The notes beneath the pieces are model-generated. The model had not been told where the DNA came from, searched no databases, and saw only the letters and a list, made by a program, of their open reading frames with translations. This document shows positions 9,101-20,989 of a stretch of DNA of 64,000 nt, piece by piece. The position numbers and the translations under genes are program-made. Origin of the DNA: Petrosia ficiformis (lineage: Eukaryota; Porifera; Demospongiae; Haplosclerida; Petrosiidae). The stretch covers positions 46,129,037 through 46,193,036 of the forward strand of contig OX345636.1 in NCBI GenBank assembly GCA_947044365.1, read 5' to 3'. Positions within the stretch are counted from its first letter, which is position 1; each line of letters starts with the position of its first letter.

Positions 9101-12100
9101 CACTGGCATGTACTAGCTATACTAAAGCAAAGAGGATCTTTGCTACTACAGAATCAAGTACAACAGAATAAAATAATATACAAGAATGCAACATCTCTAT
9201 CAGAGGCGTGTCTAGATATTTTGTAAGGTAGAGCAAACCCAGTGCACAAAGCACGCAAATTGTTTTGTTCATTAAATATTTATAAGGGGTGTGGTCACTT
9301 AATTTAGGCCTACGTACCCTGCTATGTGCAATTATCTTCTGCAGAATTATGTGCTGATTGACCAGTTGTTGTAGTTGTGTAAACTAACTCCACTCTTCAT
9401 GTGATTTATGTAAACAACTCATAGAAATTTATTTTTTTATAATTTTCAAATAAATTTTCATACAAATAAAAACTTAGGGGGGTAATTGCCCTCCTTAGCC
9501 ACCCCCCCTCCTGTAGATCCGCCCCTGATCTCTATGTAATAATTCATAATTATACTCTCTAATGAACACACAAATTTGTAAAACACCGAGTTTAATAATT
9601 ATTACATGATCACATAATAGTGTTGCTTTAGTTTTAACTACATGTATGTCTATAGCTAAAACCCCTTTTAGTAAGCCTAATATGATTTTACTTAATCTAA
9701 ACTAAACGTTTGAGAAAACCAACATACTATAATTATAACTAAAGGTGGTCATTATTGTCATACTAAAACAACACTATCACATAATCATACTTCTTACTGG
9801 TCATATAAGTAAATTAACAACAGCAACCACGTAACTACAATAATTATTGTTGCTGTGATTGATGCCATTTTTATTATTTTTATTGTTGTTGTTGTTATTG
9901 TTACTATTGTAGATCTACAACTTTACGAATATTCGGGCTACTATATTTCCTAACTATACCTTTCGCAAAATTTGCTTACTTGACTTCGTTGAACAAAAAT
10001 ATCTTTTCCAGCACGCATGAAGTCAGCTGCATCGAAACATGGCTCATACTCCGTTGTAACAAATTCACCTTTTGCAGCTAGTCTATGTCGATCTTCCACA
10101 CATCTAATTGGATAATCCTGGTTATATAACTTATCATCCATTGTTGGTTTAGGAGCAGTGGTCCATTTTGCTCCTTTTTGGAAGTATTCTTTCAGTAGAG
10201 ACCTATAGGCACGATACTCAAAAAACCGAGATCTCCAAGCCATTGGGGCTTCAATAATTTCATCACCAATGACAATAATAATATCACGTGGCATTGCTGC
10301 ATACAAGCCAGTGGACACGAAATCTGGAGTTTTGTATTCTTCACCAAACTCAATGATGTCTGGTCGACGTACATACACTCCCTCTTGCTCCAAAATATAG
10401 CACAGCTCTTTGATTTCTTCTGTAGCTTTTTGCACATGTTTCTTGGGAAATGGTTTACCACTATTTTGCTTGTAAAACTCCCAGTGTTTTTCATATGTAT
10501 TGGCTTTAACTTCAATATTAAAAGGGGGAATAGTTGCCCCCTCTATTCGACCTACAATGATCTCCTCCAATGGATCCCATTCGTTATATGAGCAGACAGG
10601 GGATATAGTAGCTGATTGATTTTCTGTTATTTCTGGTGAAAGAATAGAATTGTTGATAGTTTCGTGGAAATGGCGATGGAATCCCATCTGTCCAAGGTGA
10701 ATAGCTGCACATGTCTGCATAAAACATGCATGTGTATGTATTAATGATTAAACTTTGGTAGTGTCTGGAATCATGCATCAAAGGGTGTCGTGCATATGCA
10801 GGGTATATCTAACTGTTTAGAAGCTATGTAGCTAAATAGCTACAAACAATTGTGTAGTACATTCTGTAGTAGATAATTAATGGCTTTTAATTTTTCAAAT
10901 ATTTGCCTTCAGTATTAGCTATATTGCTGATATGATCCAGAATAAAATCCAGATAGAACCCTTGGTGTAGTGCAGTGGTACACACAGATTTAGAAGAATT
11001 TGGATTTTGAGGGGGAAGCCTGAGGAATTCAGTAATCCTGTGTATACCATATTTAAGTTACTTAAAAACATTCACAGTTATCTGTGCGTGAAATAAAGGC
11101 ATTGGATTAATTGAATATTGATATTGATGATTTGCAAGTACAATTGAAATATCAAGCTGGCTCTATGCTTTCTGCCATGATGGTCACTTTCTAGCTCCAC
11201 CTTTTCATTAATTTCATGCACATGATTAAAACGTTTCCTACTAATGCTAATACTAGGAATTATGAAGGACTGGAGTGCATGTTGTATATAACCACACACA
11301 CATATACATGTATATATTAATCTCAGTATAATGAAATATCGTCTGATATTATTTGTTCTTGTTTCCAATTACACTTATGGCGGCACATGGTATAATACAG
11401 CACTTAGTGTAATGTTCACAGTGTTATTCTTTTATGAATTTATGCATTGCTTGCATCTATAAATGTATACTGCAAAACATTTTTGGTTATTTCAACCAAT
11501 TAGTTGGTTACCGCAATTGCATGCCAATTTAATAATATGCTTTTTCACACCATACTGCAGTATTAAGCTGTTGGAAGGTAAGCCAGTTTGTAATTTTAAT
11601 TTATAGTGTTGAAACATCATGTTCACAATGGCTAAGTAAGTTAATAGTGGAAGATGATTGATATCAGTAATTATGTAATCTTATAGTGGGAAAGTACTGA
11701 CATGAAAACTGTGAATCATGAATAATTTACATGTTTTTGTGAACAACCTCAAAAGTTACTCTTCATGAGATAACCAACTGATAGGTTGAAATAACCAAAT
11801 TTAGGCAGTGTAGAGGTTCCTTGAAAGTGGAATTTTAAGGTATGAATTTATTTACTTAGTAATAAAATAATAATGAAGCATTTATAGCAACTAATATTAA
11901 TTATCATGTTTTCAATGGAAAACAATCTTTATTTTCCATTGTGAACATATCTATTATGTTCCTAGTGGGAAAGTACAAAAAGATGTATCATCCATTATTA
12001 GGAACATTTACTTTCTGTTATAAACATGTTTATTATGTTCCTAATAGGAAGTATTCCAAATTGTTTACATATTATCTGTTATAAACACGATTATTATATA

Positions 12101-13422
12101 CTTTGCAAAAACAAATAGCCTGGTGAACTATATAGCCTCTCCCCTTTTTGATAATTGGTTGGCGGGGATCGCAATCAACTCTGCTGCATGTTCTATTGGA
12201 ATGTAATTGTGGTGTGCGACACCCCTTCATAATCACGATATGGTGGCTGGGTACAACTACAAGGAAAAGAGCAGGGGATTTTTTTGGTGTATGTGGGAAA
12301 AACTTAGTCTAAGAAATTGGCTTTTTCCATACTCTGTAGGAAGTGAAACAACCACATCTCTCCCACTTAAGAATGCTTCAACTGCTCATCTTTAAGATTT
12401 CATAGCCTTGTCTCCTAACTGTGTTAATAGCTGCTTCTTTACTTTATAAACACTTTCATTAGTAGTCATCTTTAGTTATTAAGACAATCAAGATAAAACT
12501 GCATGTAGGCAAGGTAACAGTGTACTATAATGCAGGGTTTGCTGAATGAGTACACAGAACAGTGTTGATTGTGACCAGACTCTTCTCGTCGTCTGGTCGT
12601 CAAAAAGGGGAGAGGCTGGTTCTGGTTCATCAGACTATAAAACAAAATAGTTAAAATGTCTATATAATCTACAGTTGCAAGGATTCAACAATTAGGTGGT
12701 TGCTCAGTATACTTACATACAATACCATATCCACTTTGTACTAATTATATTCAATTAGTTGATAATTTTTGGATGGTATCTACTCATATTTCATGCCAGC
12801 AATTTAGTGCAGAGTCAAGTACTATATCTGGCTCATTATGTTGTAGTAATACAATGCATATTGCCTTGCCACATCACCCTCTTTGATAATTGACAAACTA
12901 AATTGAAATTCATGCTATTCCTTGTTGCAACTGTACTAACTAATAAAATGGTTATTTCATTGATTTACTTTGTGCAGTGTATATGGAAAGTGCAGCATTC
13001 TGATAGATATATAATGCAGATGGAAAACATGCAACTGATATAACCAAACCAATTCGTTGAAACAACCATTAATATTTTACAGTGAACTAGTATTGTTTTA
13101 CATAGTAGTATTTAGTCTCTGTAGGATATCATTAAAATTACACGTAAACCAGTATCTTTTAACAAAATGTAGTTTGCCCTAGAGTATTATTATAAAAACA
13201 GGTCATCTGATCAAATTTCTTTTGAATGAAATGAAAGTAAACCGTTTTTAAAAACTATAAATAATTATAAACTTTGAACTAAAATAATTCAACAGTTGCT
13301 TAATTATAATGACTAAAACTGGTAGTATGCAACCTTTTAGTCGCCAAATCCAAGGAAACTTTCTTTTCAATTAAACTATTAGTATATTATACATATACAT
13401 ATGCATATATATTTATACATAC

Positions 13423-13468
<46 letters not shown>

Positions 13469-14568
13469 TATAGTATGATGGTAACAACATTCTTTTGATG
13501 TGGTGAGTTCTATATATTGTATATAGACCTTCCATGTCACGGTGCACACTATGGAGGAGATGTGACCATCATACAATATGTGACCGAATTTGCAAAAATC
13601 AGGATTATGGGATAATTATTAATTTTGAGATACGAGTGAAAATAGACAGTTATAGCTTACTCGGGTGATTACTGTTTTACTACATACAAAGCTTCATTAA
13701 CATTTTACCTATTCACTCATACCTTCAGAGAAGTTTGGAGACATCTCTGTGCTTTACTAGCCACTCCTAAAAAGTCATTACGTTTAATGATTAAATAATT
13801 GATTTAATTGCGTTTTTCTCAAAATGAATTCGAAGGATTTGTGACTACAATGGTTTAATCCTTCGCTGTAGCTTTGTCTTTTGCATGATTGGGATGTATC
13901 ATATATCTATTCAGGTAATACAAAAAATGAATTTTGAAATTTTATCCCATTAGCCTGATTTTCGCAAATTCAGTCACATATATTGTATATAGTACACTAA
14001 TAGGTCCTATATACTGTATATAGGACCCTCATTTTGTGTCCTCGGCCCACATATACTATATATATATATTACATATTTATATTTATATATATATAATTAT
14101 ATAATATTATGTATGTTTAGATTTGCTAATTAATAAAAACAAAAATGGTTTGTATTGACCTCACAGTAAATATAGAAGACATGCATGTGGCACTAAAACT
14201 AATGTTATACTAAAATGGTTACCCAGTACTAAAACTAGAACTGAATTTCATACACAGCACTTGAACAACACTATAACGTCTATAGTAGCAACAATAGCAG
14301 CAACTACATAATATATAACTAAAGTTCATCAAAATATTTATTTGTACATGCATTTCAATTCCTTACCCTTTGCAGTCCTTTTTGAACAATAGTTACTGAA
14401 AGACAAAAAAAGAACACAGGATGATGATGACAGAAACAGAAAGTAGTTACTAGTAAACGCTCTGTACTACTACATGTTAGACAATACAAATAAACAAAAT
14501 GAACAAGTAAATCATTAGGCTAAACGTAATGTAGAATACTTACTAACTGAGCGAACTTTGGAAAACAT
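6187..14568 (-). CDS. GATM: Glycine amidinotransferase, mitochondrial (copy 1)
   Basis: Exons (minus strand): 14544-14568, 14367-14395, 9980-10714, 7338-7524, 6413-6588, 6187-6279; all GT-AG, phases agree, 414 residues. The enzyme moves the amidino group of arginine to glycine, giving guanidinoacetate and ornithine, the first step to creatine. The first 18 residues, [18 protein letters not shown], form a mitochondrial presequence. NEWDPLEE opens the amidinotransferase fold; [15 protein letters not shown] (about 242-256) carries the catalytic Asp region, NPMHIDATF the His (about 295), and [10 protein letters not shown] the nucleophilic Cys (about 399). The end, LQSYL, fits the family C-terminus. 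An in-frame ATG at 10718-10720 sits inside the TTTTATGCAG acceptor and is probably not a start. Near identical to copy 2; its introns hold extra insertions. Confidence 0.92.
6696..7195. mobile_element. About 500-bp fold-back element in a copy 1 intron
   Basis: Imperfect inverted arms about 190 bp long (6696-6880 and about 7010-7195) both carry the AGACCAGTTG, TCAGTT and TTTTGTCTGGTTATAAT blocks in opposite order. The intron is 749 bp here but 324 bp in copy 2, which lacks the element, so it arrived after the duplication or was lost from copy 2. Confidence 0.75.
7981..8202 (-). pseudogene. hAT transposase C-terminal (dimerisation) fragment
   Basis: The frame ends with [20 protein letters not shown], then [26 protein letters not shown] and a stop. 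The pattern K-x-Y-L-R-S-T-x-x-x-E-R-x-x-x-L-A-L-L-x-I-E is the C-terminal hAT dimerisation region. Only about 70 codons remain, preceded by unrelated sequence: the catalytic DDE core is missing. It lies inside the element at 7836-9096. Confidence 0.75.
8281..8484 (-). pseudogene. Probable hAT transposase N-terminal fragment
   Basis: Open from ATG at 8484: a Ser/Thr/Pro-rich stretch, then [20 protein letters not shown] and a stop. Such Pro-rich leaders ahead of the zinc-finger region are common in ZMYM/hAT-like proteins (recollection). Its position upstream of the C-terminal fragment in the same strand and element supports a deletion of the middle of one gene. Confidence 0.4.
8555..8864. mobile_element. 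310-bp hAT-like MITE nested in the hAT element
   Basis: Ends CAGCGGCGTGTCTAG and its imperfect inverse CACGCCAGTG. The flanking 8-bp duplication GGAGTATC is perfect (8547-8554 and 8865-8872). G and C homopolymer tracts sit just inside each end (about 8581-8592 and 8833-8850). Confidence 0.85.
9201..9527. mobile_element. 327-bp hAT-like MITE with a perfect target duplication
   Basis: Starts CAGAGGCGTGTCTAGATA, ends with the inverse of CAGGGGCGGATCTAC. ATCTCTAT is repeated at 9193-9200 and 9528-9535. The homologous point in copy 2 (about 19817-19830) shows the uninterrupted site AACATCTCCATGTCATAATT. Same family as 8555-8864. Confidence 0.9.
9619..9775. mobile_element. MITE, AGTGTTG...CAACACT family
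   Basis: Inverted ends AGTGTTG(C/T)TTTAGT and ACTAAAACAACACT around 157 bp. Present at the matching place in copy 2 (19905-20059), so it predates that duplication. Other members: 54706-55029 and 56672-56938; similar internal sequence at about 18738-18905 and 26655-26800. Confidence 0.75.
12100..12979. mobile_element. CACTGCAAAA-type MITE split by another element
   Basis: The left stub CTTTGCAAAAACAAA (about 12101-12115) and the rest (12638-12979, ending TTGTGCAGTG) join into one member of the family seen whole at 16034-16475 and 36325-36752. A 522-bp element (12116-12637) sits inside its left terminal repeat. Confidence 0.7.
12116..12637. mobile_element. 522-bp TAG...CTA element inserted in a MITE
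   Basis: Inverted ends TAGCCTGGTGAAC and the inverse of TAGTCTGATGAACC, each followed by CCTCTCCCCTTTTTGA. The flanks AAAAACAAA and TAAAACAAA match at 8 of 9 bases, so a 9-bp target duplication is likely, as for 5455-5509 and 16870-17181. It holds a short open frame (12207-12395) that I do not recognise. Confidence 0.7.
13427..13462. repeat. TA microsatellite
   Basis: Uninterrupted TA dinucleotides. Confidence 0.95.
13577..13982. mobile_element. About 400-bp inverted-repeat element
   Basis: The ends share TATGTGACCGAATTTGC, ATCAGG and ATGGGATAA blocks in inverse orientation. The outer flank around 14005-14040 (TAGGTCCTATATAC...TATAGGACC) recurs at 54095-54195. Confidence 0.6.
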
Positions 14569-16030
14569 TGTATCAGTCAAACAAGGAGCGCATCAACGAG
14601 AAATTAAAACAAAGGGTCAAACACAGGGTCGTCTAATTAATTATTCATGACGTAAGTATATGGTCAATTATGTTTCTTAAATAGATTATAGCTCATTAAA
14701 ATGCTGCAATTTGATTGGTCAATTAGAGGTTTCTAAATCCCGTAGTAAATATTGAGGCTATAGTTACTTAGTAAACCTGTTGCAATGTTGCTATAGGAAT
14801 TTCACACAGCGAAATGAAGCAAAGTTTGTTGTAAGGCTGGATCTGTTGATTTTTACAAGCGATCGACTGAGAAAGTCGCTATAATGTGGACGTTGACCGC
14901 TGACTACTCGTCTATATAGCTGCTTTCTATTAACAAACGAAGAATGGTTTTAGTATCCCAGGCCTTCTTAAAAGCTCTTCTGCCCAACTAAGTAAGCAAA
15001 AATCTTCTGCTTTTTGAAATCCAAAACTTACACAGCTGACACGACAAAATCGAGACGTGGGCGTTGTCCTCGAGAGCTCGCTATTGATCACCTTGCTGTA
15101 TTTCTGCAACTAAACAAAAGAACCACATGGCTTTCTTGTTATGTCGTCTATCAAAGAAAGTAATAACTATAATCTAAATTGCTTAGATACTGATTCTTAG
15201 TTTCCACGTGCAATAGAACTGTTTCCACGCTTAGCGAAGGGGCTGGCGGCCCGCGAGACTAATATATAGACTGGGTGCATAGCCAGCCCCTCCCACTCAG
15301 GGTATACCATGTAAGCAGAGCGTTTGTTCAGTAAACTACGAAAGCTGTAGTAGTGCGTGTGAAAGTTGTATTGCCGGCGTGTTTACTGAAAATCTCTCTC
15401 TTGAAGCTGAATTTGGTGCTCTAACTTGTTATTCTTTCTTGGGATTGAAGCTCCAACTCTGTAAGTTCTTTGCTACTGTTGTGTATAATTTTGCATATTA
15501 ATTAATATTTAGTTAGATTCTTCCTGTCTTTTCTTTCTGTTGTATTGAAATTATACACAACAGTATATAGGTGGTCAAAACAATTTACAATAATTATTAA
15601 CATATTCTAAACATATTTCACATAGTGGTGATAGATTAACGTCTCTGGTTCATCAATGATGCCTGCACAACATACCAAACTATTACATTTTTCACATTGG
15701 ATCCAGCTTTCAACTTCTCCAGTATAGACTTTGTACTAGTCACCAGACCAATATACTTGTGCTTCCTTGTGTCTGGTCACTAATGTTACAATAGCCTGTT
15801 GATCCTTTCTCTATCAGCAAACTCAGTTTGGATAACGGTCTCCCTATAAACCATCTACTGAACGGGTGAAGAGAAGTCTTTGATGGATTACTAAATAAAT
15901 CAGATTTGTCAACATCAGTTCAGGAAGTACAATCATTGAATAGACTCTGTGGACATGTACAACCAGGGTCACGGATCACTGGATGAAAGCAATAACTGAT
16001 CATCAACATAATCTAGTAGTGGAGACATTT
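14569..16030. other. Intergenic between AGAT copies 1 and 2
   Basis: No gene recognised. Around 15240-15300 lie two opposed transposon ends (GGGGCTGGC...CGAGACTA followed by TAGACTGGG...GCCAGCCCC). 15300-15480 is less AT-rich than its surroundings but has no long frame. Confidence 0.5.
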
Positions 16031-16033
16031 CCA

Positions 16034-16475
16034 CACTGCAAAAAAAATAGTTAAAATAACTAATTTAATGGTTAGTACAGTTGCAAGGATTTAACCATTA
16101 GTTGGTTGTTAGGAATACATACATTTTATACCACAGATACTTTGTACTAATTATATTCAATTATACTTGAATCACTATAATTTTAGGGTGCTGTCTACTC
16201 ATATTTCATGTCAAAGATTTAGTACAATTTACACCAAAGTACATGTAATTGTATCTGTCTCTCAAAGAGTTTTGTAAACCCGCAAACACATAATAAAATC
16301 AATACCTTCCAATACTCGGTGCACATTATGTTATATATAGAAACATACATGCATGTAGCCATCTCCACTATGTCTTCTGTGATAATTGACAAACTAATTT
16401 GAAACTCATGATATTCCAATTGCAACTGTACTAACCCAATAAAATGGTTATTTTAATGATTTATTTTTTGCAGTG
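16034..16475. mobile_element. 442-bp CACTGCAAAA-type MITE
   Basis: Terminal inverted repeats of about 55 bp: it starts CACTGCAAAAAAAATAG and ends TTATTTTTTGCAGTG; both arms carry the TTAGTACAGTTGCAA block in inverse order. Same family as 12100-12979 and 36325-36752. Confidence 0.85.
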
Positions 16476-16869
16476 CATGCTTTCCCTTTTCCTTTACCAC
16501 TGTGCTTGCCTCTCTTTGTTCTCTATTAGCTGCGTCTCTGGTCTCAGTAGCCGTCTTTTCTCTTTTAGTCCACTGATTCTTTCAGTGATCTCATCACATT
16601 GACAGTAGTTCAATCAAGTACTGAACCTTTGCCCTATGTAACAAAATTTATGTAAATATTTATTTTATGTTTATCATATATATATATATATATATATTAT
16701 AGAAAATGTCTTAGGATTAATATTAAGAGTGTCTGGTTACAAGAAAACTTTCATTCCTTAATAAATACTTGCTGTAACCTATTTTGTGTTTAATCAATTG
16801 TCGTTACTTGCTGTTTAGTAGAAGACCACACCTTTTTTATATCACATCCTTGCATTCAAATATTGTCAC
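16476..16869. other. Intergenic stretch
   Basis: A minus-strand frame near 16507-16605 reads CDEITERISGLKEKRRLLRP, a charged helix-like run ending in a stop. It is too short to name. A TA tract lies at about 16677-16697. Confidence 0.35.
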
Positions 16870-17181
16870 TAGTCTCGCCAGGCCAGCCCCTCACCTACGC
16901 GGAAGAGGGTCTGGTCAAACTCGCATGTTGCATTCGTGTCACACACCACAGTTTTTGTGGCGTGTTAACCACAGGCAAAGTGTATAAAGTATGCATTAGT
17001 GTTGCAGTCAGTAGGTTTCTTAAGTGGGTGAAATTAATTAAAACTGAGGTGTTGACATACTTTATACACTTTGCCTGTGGTTAACACGCCACAAAAACTG
17101 TGGCGTGTTAAACACGAATGCAACATGCGAGTTTGACCAGACCCTCTTCCGCGTAGGTGAGGGGCTGGCCTGGCGAGACTA
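16870..17181. mobile_element. 312-bp fold-back element with a 9-bp target duplication
   Basis: Nearly perfect palindrome, arms about 130 bp, ends TAGTCTCGCCAGGCCAGCCC and its inverse. TATTGTCAC is duplicated at 16861-16869 and 17182-17190. The GC-rich ends match the 55-bp element at 5455-5509. Confidence 0.9.
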
Positions 17182-17630
17182 TATTGTCACAGTCTTTTAA
17201 TAATCAATAAAATATCGCATAAATTTACCTTTATTTTCACATAGCAATGCGACTGAGAATAATCATAAATTTATTCAAATGATAGATGATTAACATAACT
17301 CGAAGCCATTTACTATTCTGGAACAATCATAATTATATTATGGTGCTTAGTGCTTGGCATTCGATGCACCACTAAGTGGAAGGTGATGGGTTGAATTAAT
17401 TACAATAGTTGGGATTGAACTAAAATTAATTCATATATAGTTATTTTTCATATTATAGGAATGTTATTCTAATAAATTTACTGTTATAAATATACGAAAA
17501 AGTATATAGCAAATTATCAGGAATAATAACTACATGCAATAGTAATTTGATGCTTTCCTACAATTGTCTGCAATTAAATTAATTATGTCATAATTAGGTA
17601 AATTGACTCCTTGGAAGATCCTCATAAATA

Positions 17631-20600
17631 TTACAAATAAGACTCCAGAATTCCCCTGCGACGAATATCTGTAGTCCAGCAATGAAAACCTCCACCGAAT
17701 GAATTGGCATGACGAATGGATACCTAATATGTAGGGACAGACAGTGCTGATGATTTGTCATATAATATTACCAGGATGGACATATTTAGAAGAAATAATC
17801 ACATTAATGCACTTAACAAGACAAATTATGTATTTAGATTATGAAGCACGCATATGGGAATTTTATCCGTATTTTTATTGTTAGATTATTACTAATCCAG
17901 CTGCAGATGAAATGAGCATTATTAATTTTTATGCATGGCAAGTAGAAAAAGGATCAATTGTATACCTTAATACATTCAATACCAAGTTTTGCAAACATCT
18001 TCTGTGTTGGTATCTCTTCTTTCTCAACCAATACTCTCTTTTCGTCCAACATTAATACATTCATAGACAGCCATTTTGATGACATCCACAATGGCCAAGA
18101 GTCAGAAACTATTGGCTGAGGAGCTGTAACAATCTTCCATCCTGCATGGTATACAAAAACTCTTTGTCTCATATTAGTCAATTATACAAAAATACCAAAA
18201 TAGGGCACTATAATATTATTAAAACATACCAGCACTCTTGAACATATCTACCAAAATAGGACACAATTAAAAGCCTAGCTTTTGCATACATGACAATACA
18301 TGCTACAAAAACACCTATCAGTCTATTTTTTGGAGGTACTGGCTATATACGTACTGGTCATTCGAACACATATGGTCTAGTTATATACAGTCTCATAGAA
18401 TGTTAGTCACACTTTCAAAAATTGCCCAATATATAATCTACCTATTACGTATATTATTAACATACCAGCACTTTTGAACATATCTATTTCATTACAATGT
18501 CGATCTGGATTGCAAATCACTAAACCTGGTCCAATGATATTGAATGTAGCATCAATATGCATAGGGTTTGGGTCTTTAAATGATAGCACATGAACTTTGT
18601 ACTTGTCTCCAAGGTGTTGTTTCATCCATTTTATACCCATATGGTTTGTAACCTGTATAATTGTGCATTAGTTATGATTATTATGCCAGGAAATGACTTG
18701 TTATTTTATGAAACTGTAATATGGCATATGCAGTCTAGTGTTGTTTTAGTTAACTATAACTACTAAAATCCCTTTTAGTAAGGCATTTTAACTAAACTAT
18801 AACTAATTTACTGGTCTATTATAATAACTAAAATGAAAATTGCCAATAATGGGCACTTTTAGTTAGTTAACTAAAATTAAAACCCTTTTAGTTAGCCTAA
18901 TATAACCTTAGTTAATTAAATTATGAGTAAACTGAAAAACTAGGCATACAATAAATAATTATAACCAATTAAATATCATGTCTATAATATTTCATATTAG
19001 ATTTTCAAAGAAGGTTTGGAAACCTAAAACAATTTAATTAAAATGTTTATTCTGCTCATTATATAGGATAAGGAAATTGGAATTGCAATTATTAATACAA
19101 GTACATGTATGTCACCAATTAAGACTCACCATGCCTGACCAATTAAATTAAATTTTCCACTATTCCTTACAACTGTACTAACCAATTAAATAATCATTTT
19201 AACAATTTTATTTTTGTAATGTACACACAATGTAGTACTTCCACAATAAATATGCTTATCTTGAACAAACAGTATCATAATTACAAAGGTAAGTTTACAT
19301 TGTGTTGGGAGGGGGAAGGGTTAACTTTCAATCTCAACTCTGTTAAACACCTAACATTTAAATCCTACATCCATGGAAATATCCAACATTTTTTTGGTAC
19401 AATAAAAATAGCAAGTTGTAATTATAGTGCATCACAGATACATTGTACAGTCAACTGGTTTTAGATTCCACTATCAACCTTCAGATAGCTGAAAGTCATT
19501 TGTCTGTGTAATCTACTCCTGATTGGGGTGATATTTATTTATTTAAATAATTCCATTATTTTTGTTTAAGAATTATTATTATTATTATTTCGTTTACACT
19601 TCTTCTTACTAGCTATTATTATTATTTCAAAAAAAAACACAAAAAAAAACACAATGCATTATTATCAGCTATGTTTGTGTACACTTTGATGATAATTATA
19701 GTTCATCAGCTAAATCACGGAGGTATTATATACATGTACTATACTAAAAGCAAGGAGAATCTCTGTTACTACACAGAAGGCTATAAAAATAATAAATAAT
19801 CATGCAAGAATGCAACATCTCCATGTCATAATTCATAAATTAGACCTAATGAACACACAAATTTGTAAACACTGAGTTTAATAATTATTACATGATCACA
19901 TAATAGTGTTGCTTTAGTTTTAACTACATGTATGTCTATAACTAAAACCCCTTTTAGTAAGCCTAATTTTATTTTAGTTAATCAAAACTAAAATTTGAGA
20001 AAACCATCATACTATAATTATAACTAAAGGTGGTCATTACTGTCAACTAAAGCAACACTATCACATATCATACTTCTTACTAATCATCAGAAGTGAATTT
20101 GTAAATAACAACAGCAACCACTAACTACTATAATTATTTTTGTTGTTATTGATGCCATTTTTATTATTGTTATTGTTATTATTAATATTGTGGATTATAT
20201 ATATACAGGCTACTATCTTTCATAACATTGCTTTTCAGCAAACAATTTGCTTACTTGACTTCGTTGAACAAAGATATCCTTTCCAGCACGCATGAAGTCA
20301 GCTGCATCGAAACATGGCTCGTACTCCGTTGTAACAAATTCACCTTTTGCAGCTAGTCTATGTCGATCTTCCACACATCTAATCGGGTAATCCTGGTTAT
20401 ATAACTTATCATTCATTGTTGGTTTAGGAGCAGTGGTCCATTTTGCTCCTTGTTGGAAGTATTCTTTCAATAGAGACCTATAGGCACGATACTCAAAAAA
20501 CCGAGATCTCCAAGCCATTGGGGCTTCAATAATTTCATCACCAATGACAATAATAATATCACGTGGCATTGCTGCATACAAGCCAGTGGACACGAAATCT

Positions 20601-20989
20601 GGAGTTTTATATTCTTCGCCAAACTCAATGATGTCTGGTCGACGTACAAACACACCCTCTTGTTCCAAAATACAGCACAGCTCTTCGATTTCTTCTGTAG
20701 CTTTTTGCACATGTTGCTTTGGAAATGGTTTACCACTATTTTGCTTGTAAAATTCCCAGTATTTTTCATATGTATTGGCTTTAACTTCAATACTTAAAGG
20801 GGGAATATTTGCCCCCTCTATTCGACCTACAATGACCTCCTCCAATGGATCCCATTCGTTATATGAGCATACAGGGGATATAGTAGCAGATTGATTTTCT
20901 ATTAGTTCCGGTAAAAGTATAGAATTGTTGATAATTTCGTGAAAATGGCGATGGAATCCCATCTGTCCAAGCCGAACAGCTGCACATGT
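17631..20989 (-). CDS. GATM: Glycine amidinotransferase, mitochondrial (copy 2, main exons)
   Basis: Exons 20255-20989, 18466-18652, 17966-18141 and 17631-17723 are equal in length (735, 187, 176, 93 bp) to those of copy 1, with the same splice phases. The 187-bp exon encodes the same residues from MGIKW to MFKSAG as copy 1. [26 protein letters not shown] (catalytic His) and [10 protein letters not shown] (catalytic Cys) are intact and the frame ends LESYL before TAA. The reaction is as for copy 1. The first exon listed begins at a TTTTATGCAG acceptor, so a presequence exon must lie to the right; a candidate is given separately. Substitutions against copy 1 cluster in the N-terminal leader. 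Probably functional. Confidence 0.92.
18224..18249 (-). pseudogene. Duplicated scrap of the AGAT 187-bp exon end
   Basis: Encodes DMFKSAG followed by a GTATG donor, as at the 3' end of the real exon at 18466, only about 215 bp downstream of it. A small local duplication that would add a decoy 5' splice site. Confidence 0.6.
19905..20059. mobile_element. MITE, AGTGTTG...CAACACT family
   Basis: Counterpart of 9619-9775 at the same position of the AGAT intron. Confidence 0.75.

Larger units (their letters stand above)
10715..14366. other. AGAT copy 1 second intron
   Basis: About 3.65 kb without coding signal. It contains a nested pair of transposons (12100-12979), a TA microsatellite (about 13427-13462) and an inverted-repeat element (about 13577-13982). 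Confidence 0.6.

Noticed and set aside
10715..10720. ATG at 10718-10720 as the AGAT copy 1 start
   Set aside because: It lies within a TTTTATGCAG splice acceptor; leader exons at 14367-14395 and 14544-14568 join in phase, and copy 3 has no ATG at this place.
16784..17084. Open frames across 16784-17084
   Set aside because: They run into the fold-back element at 16870-17181 and have no protein-like pattern.
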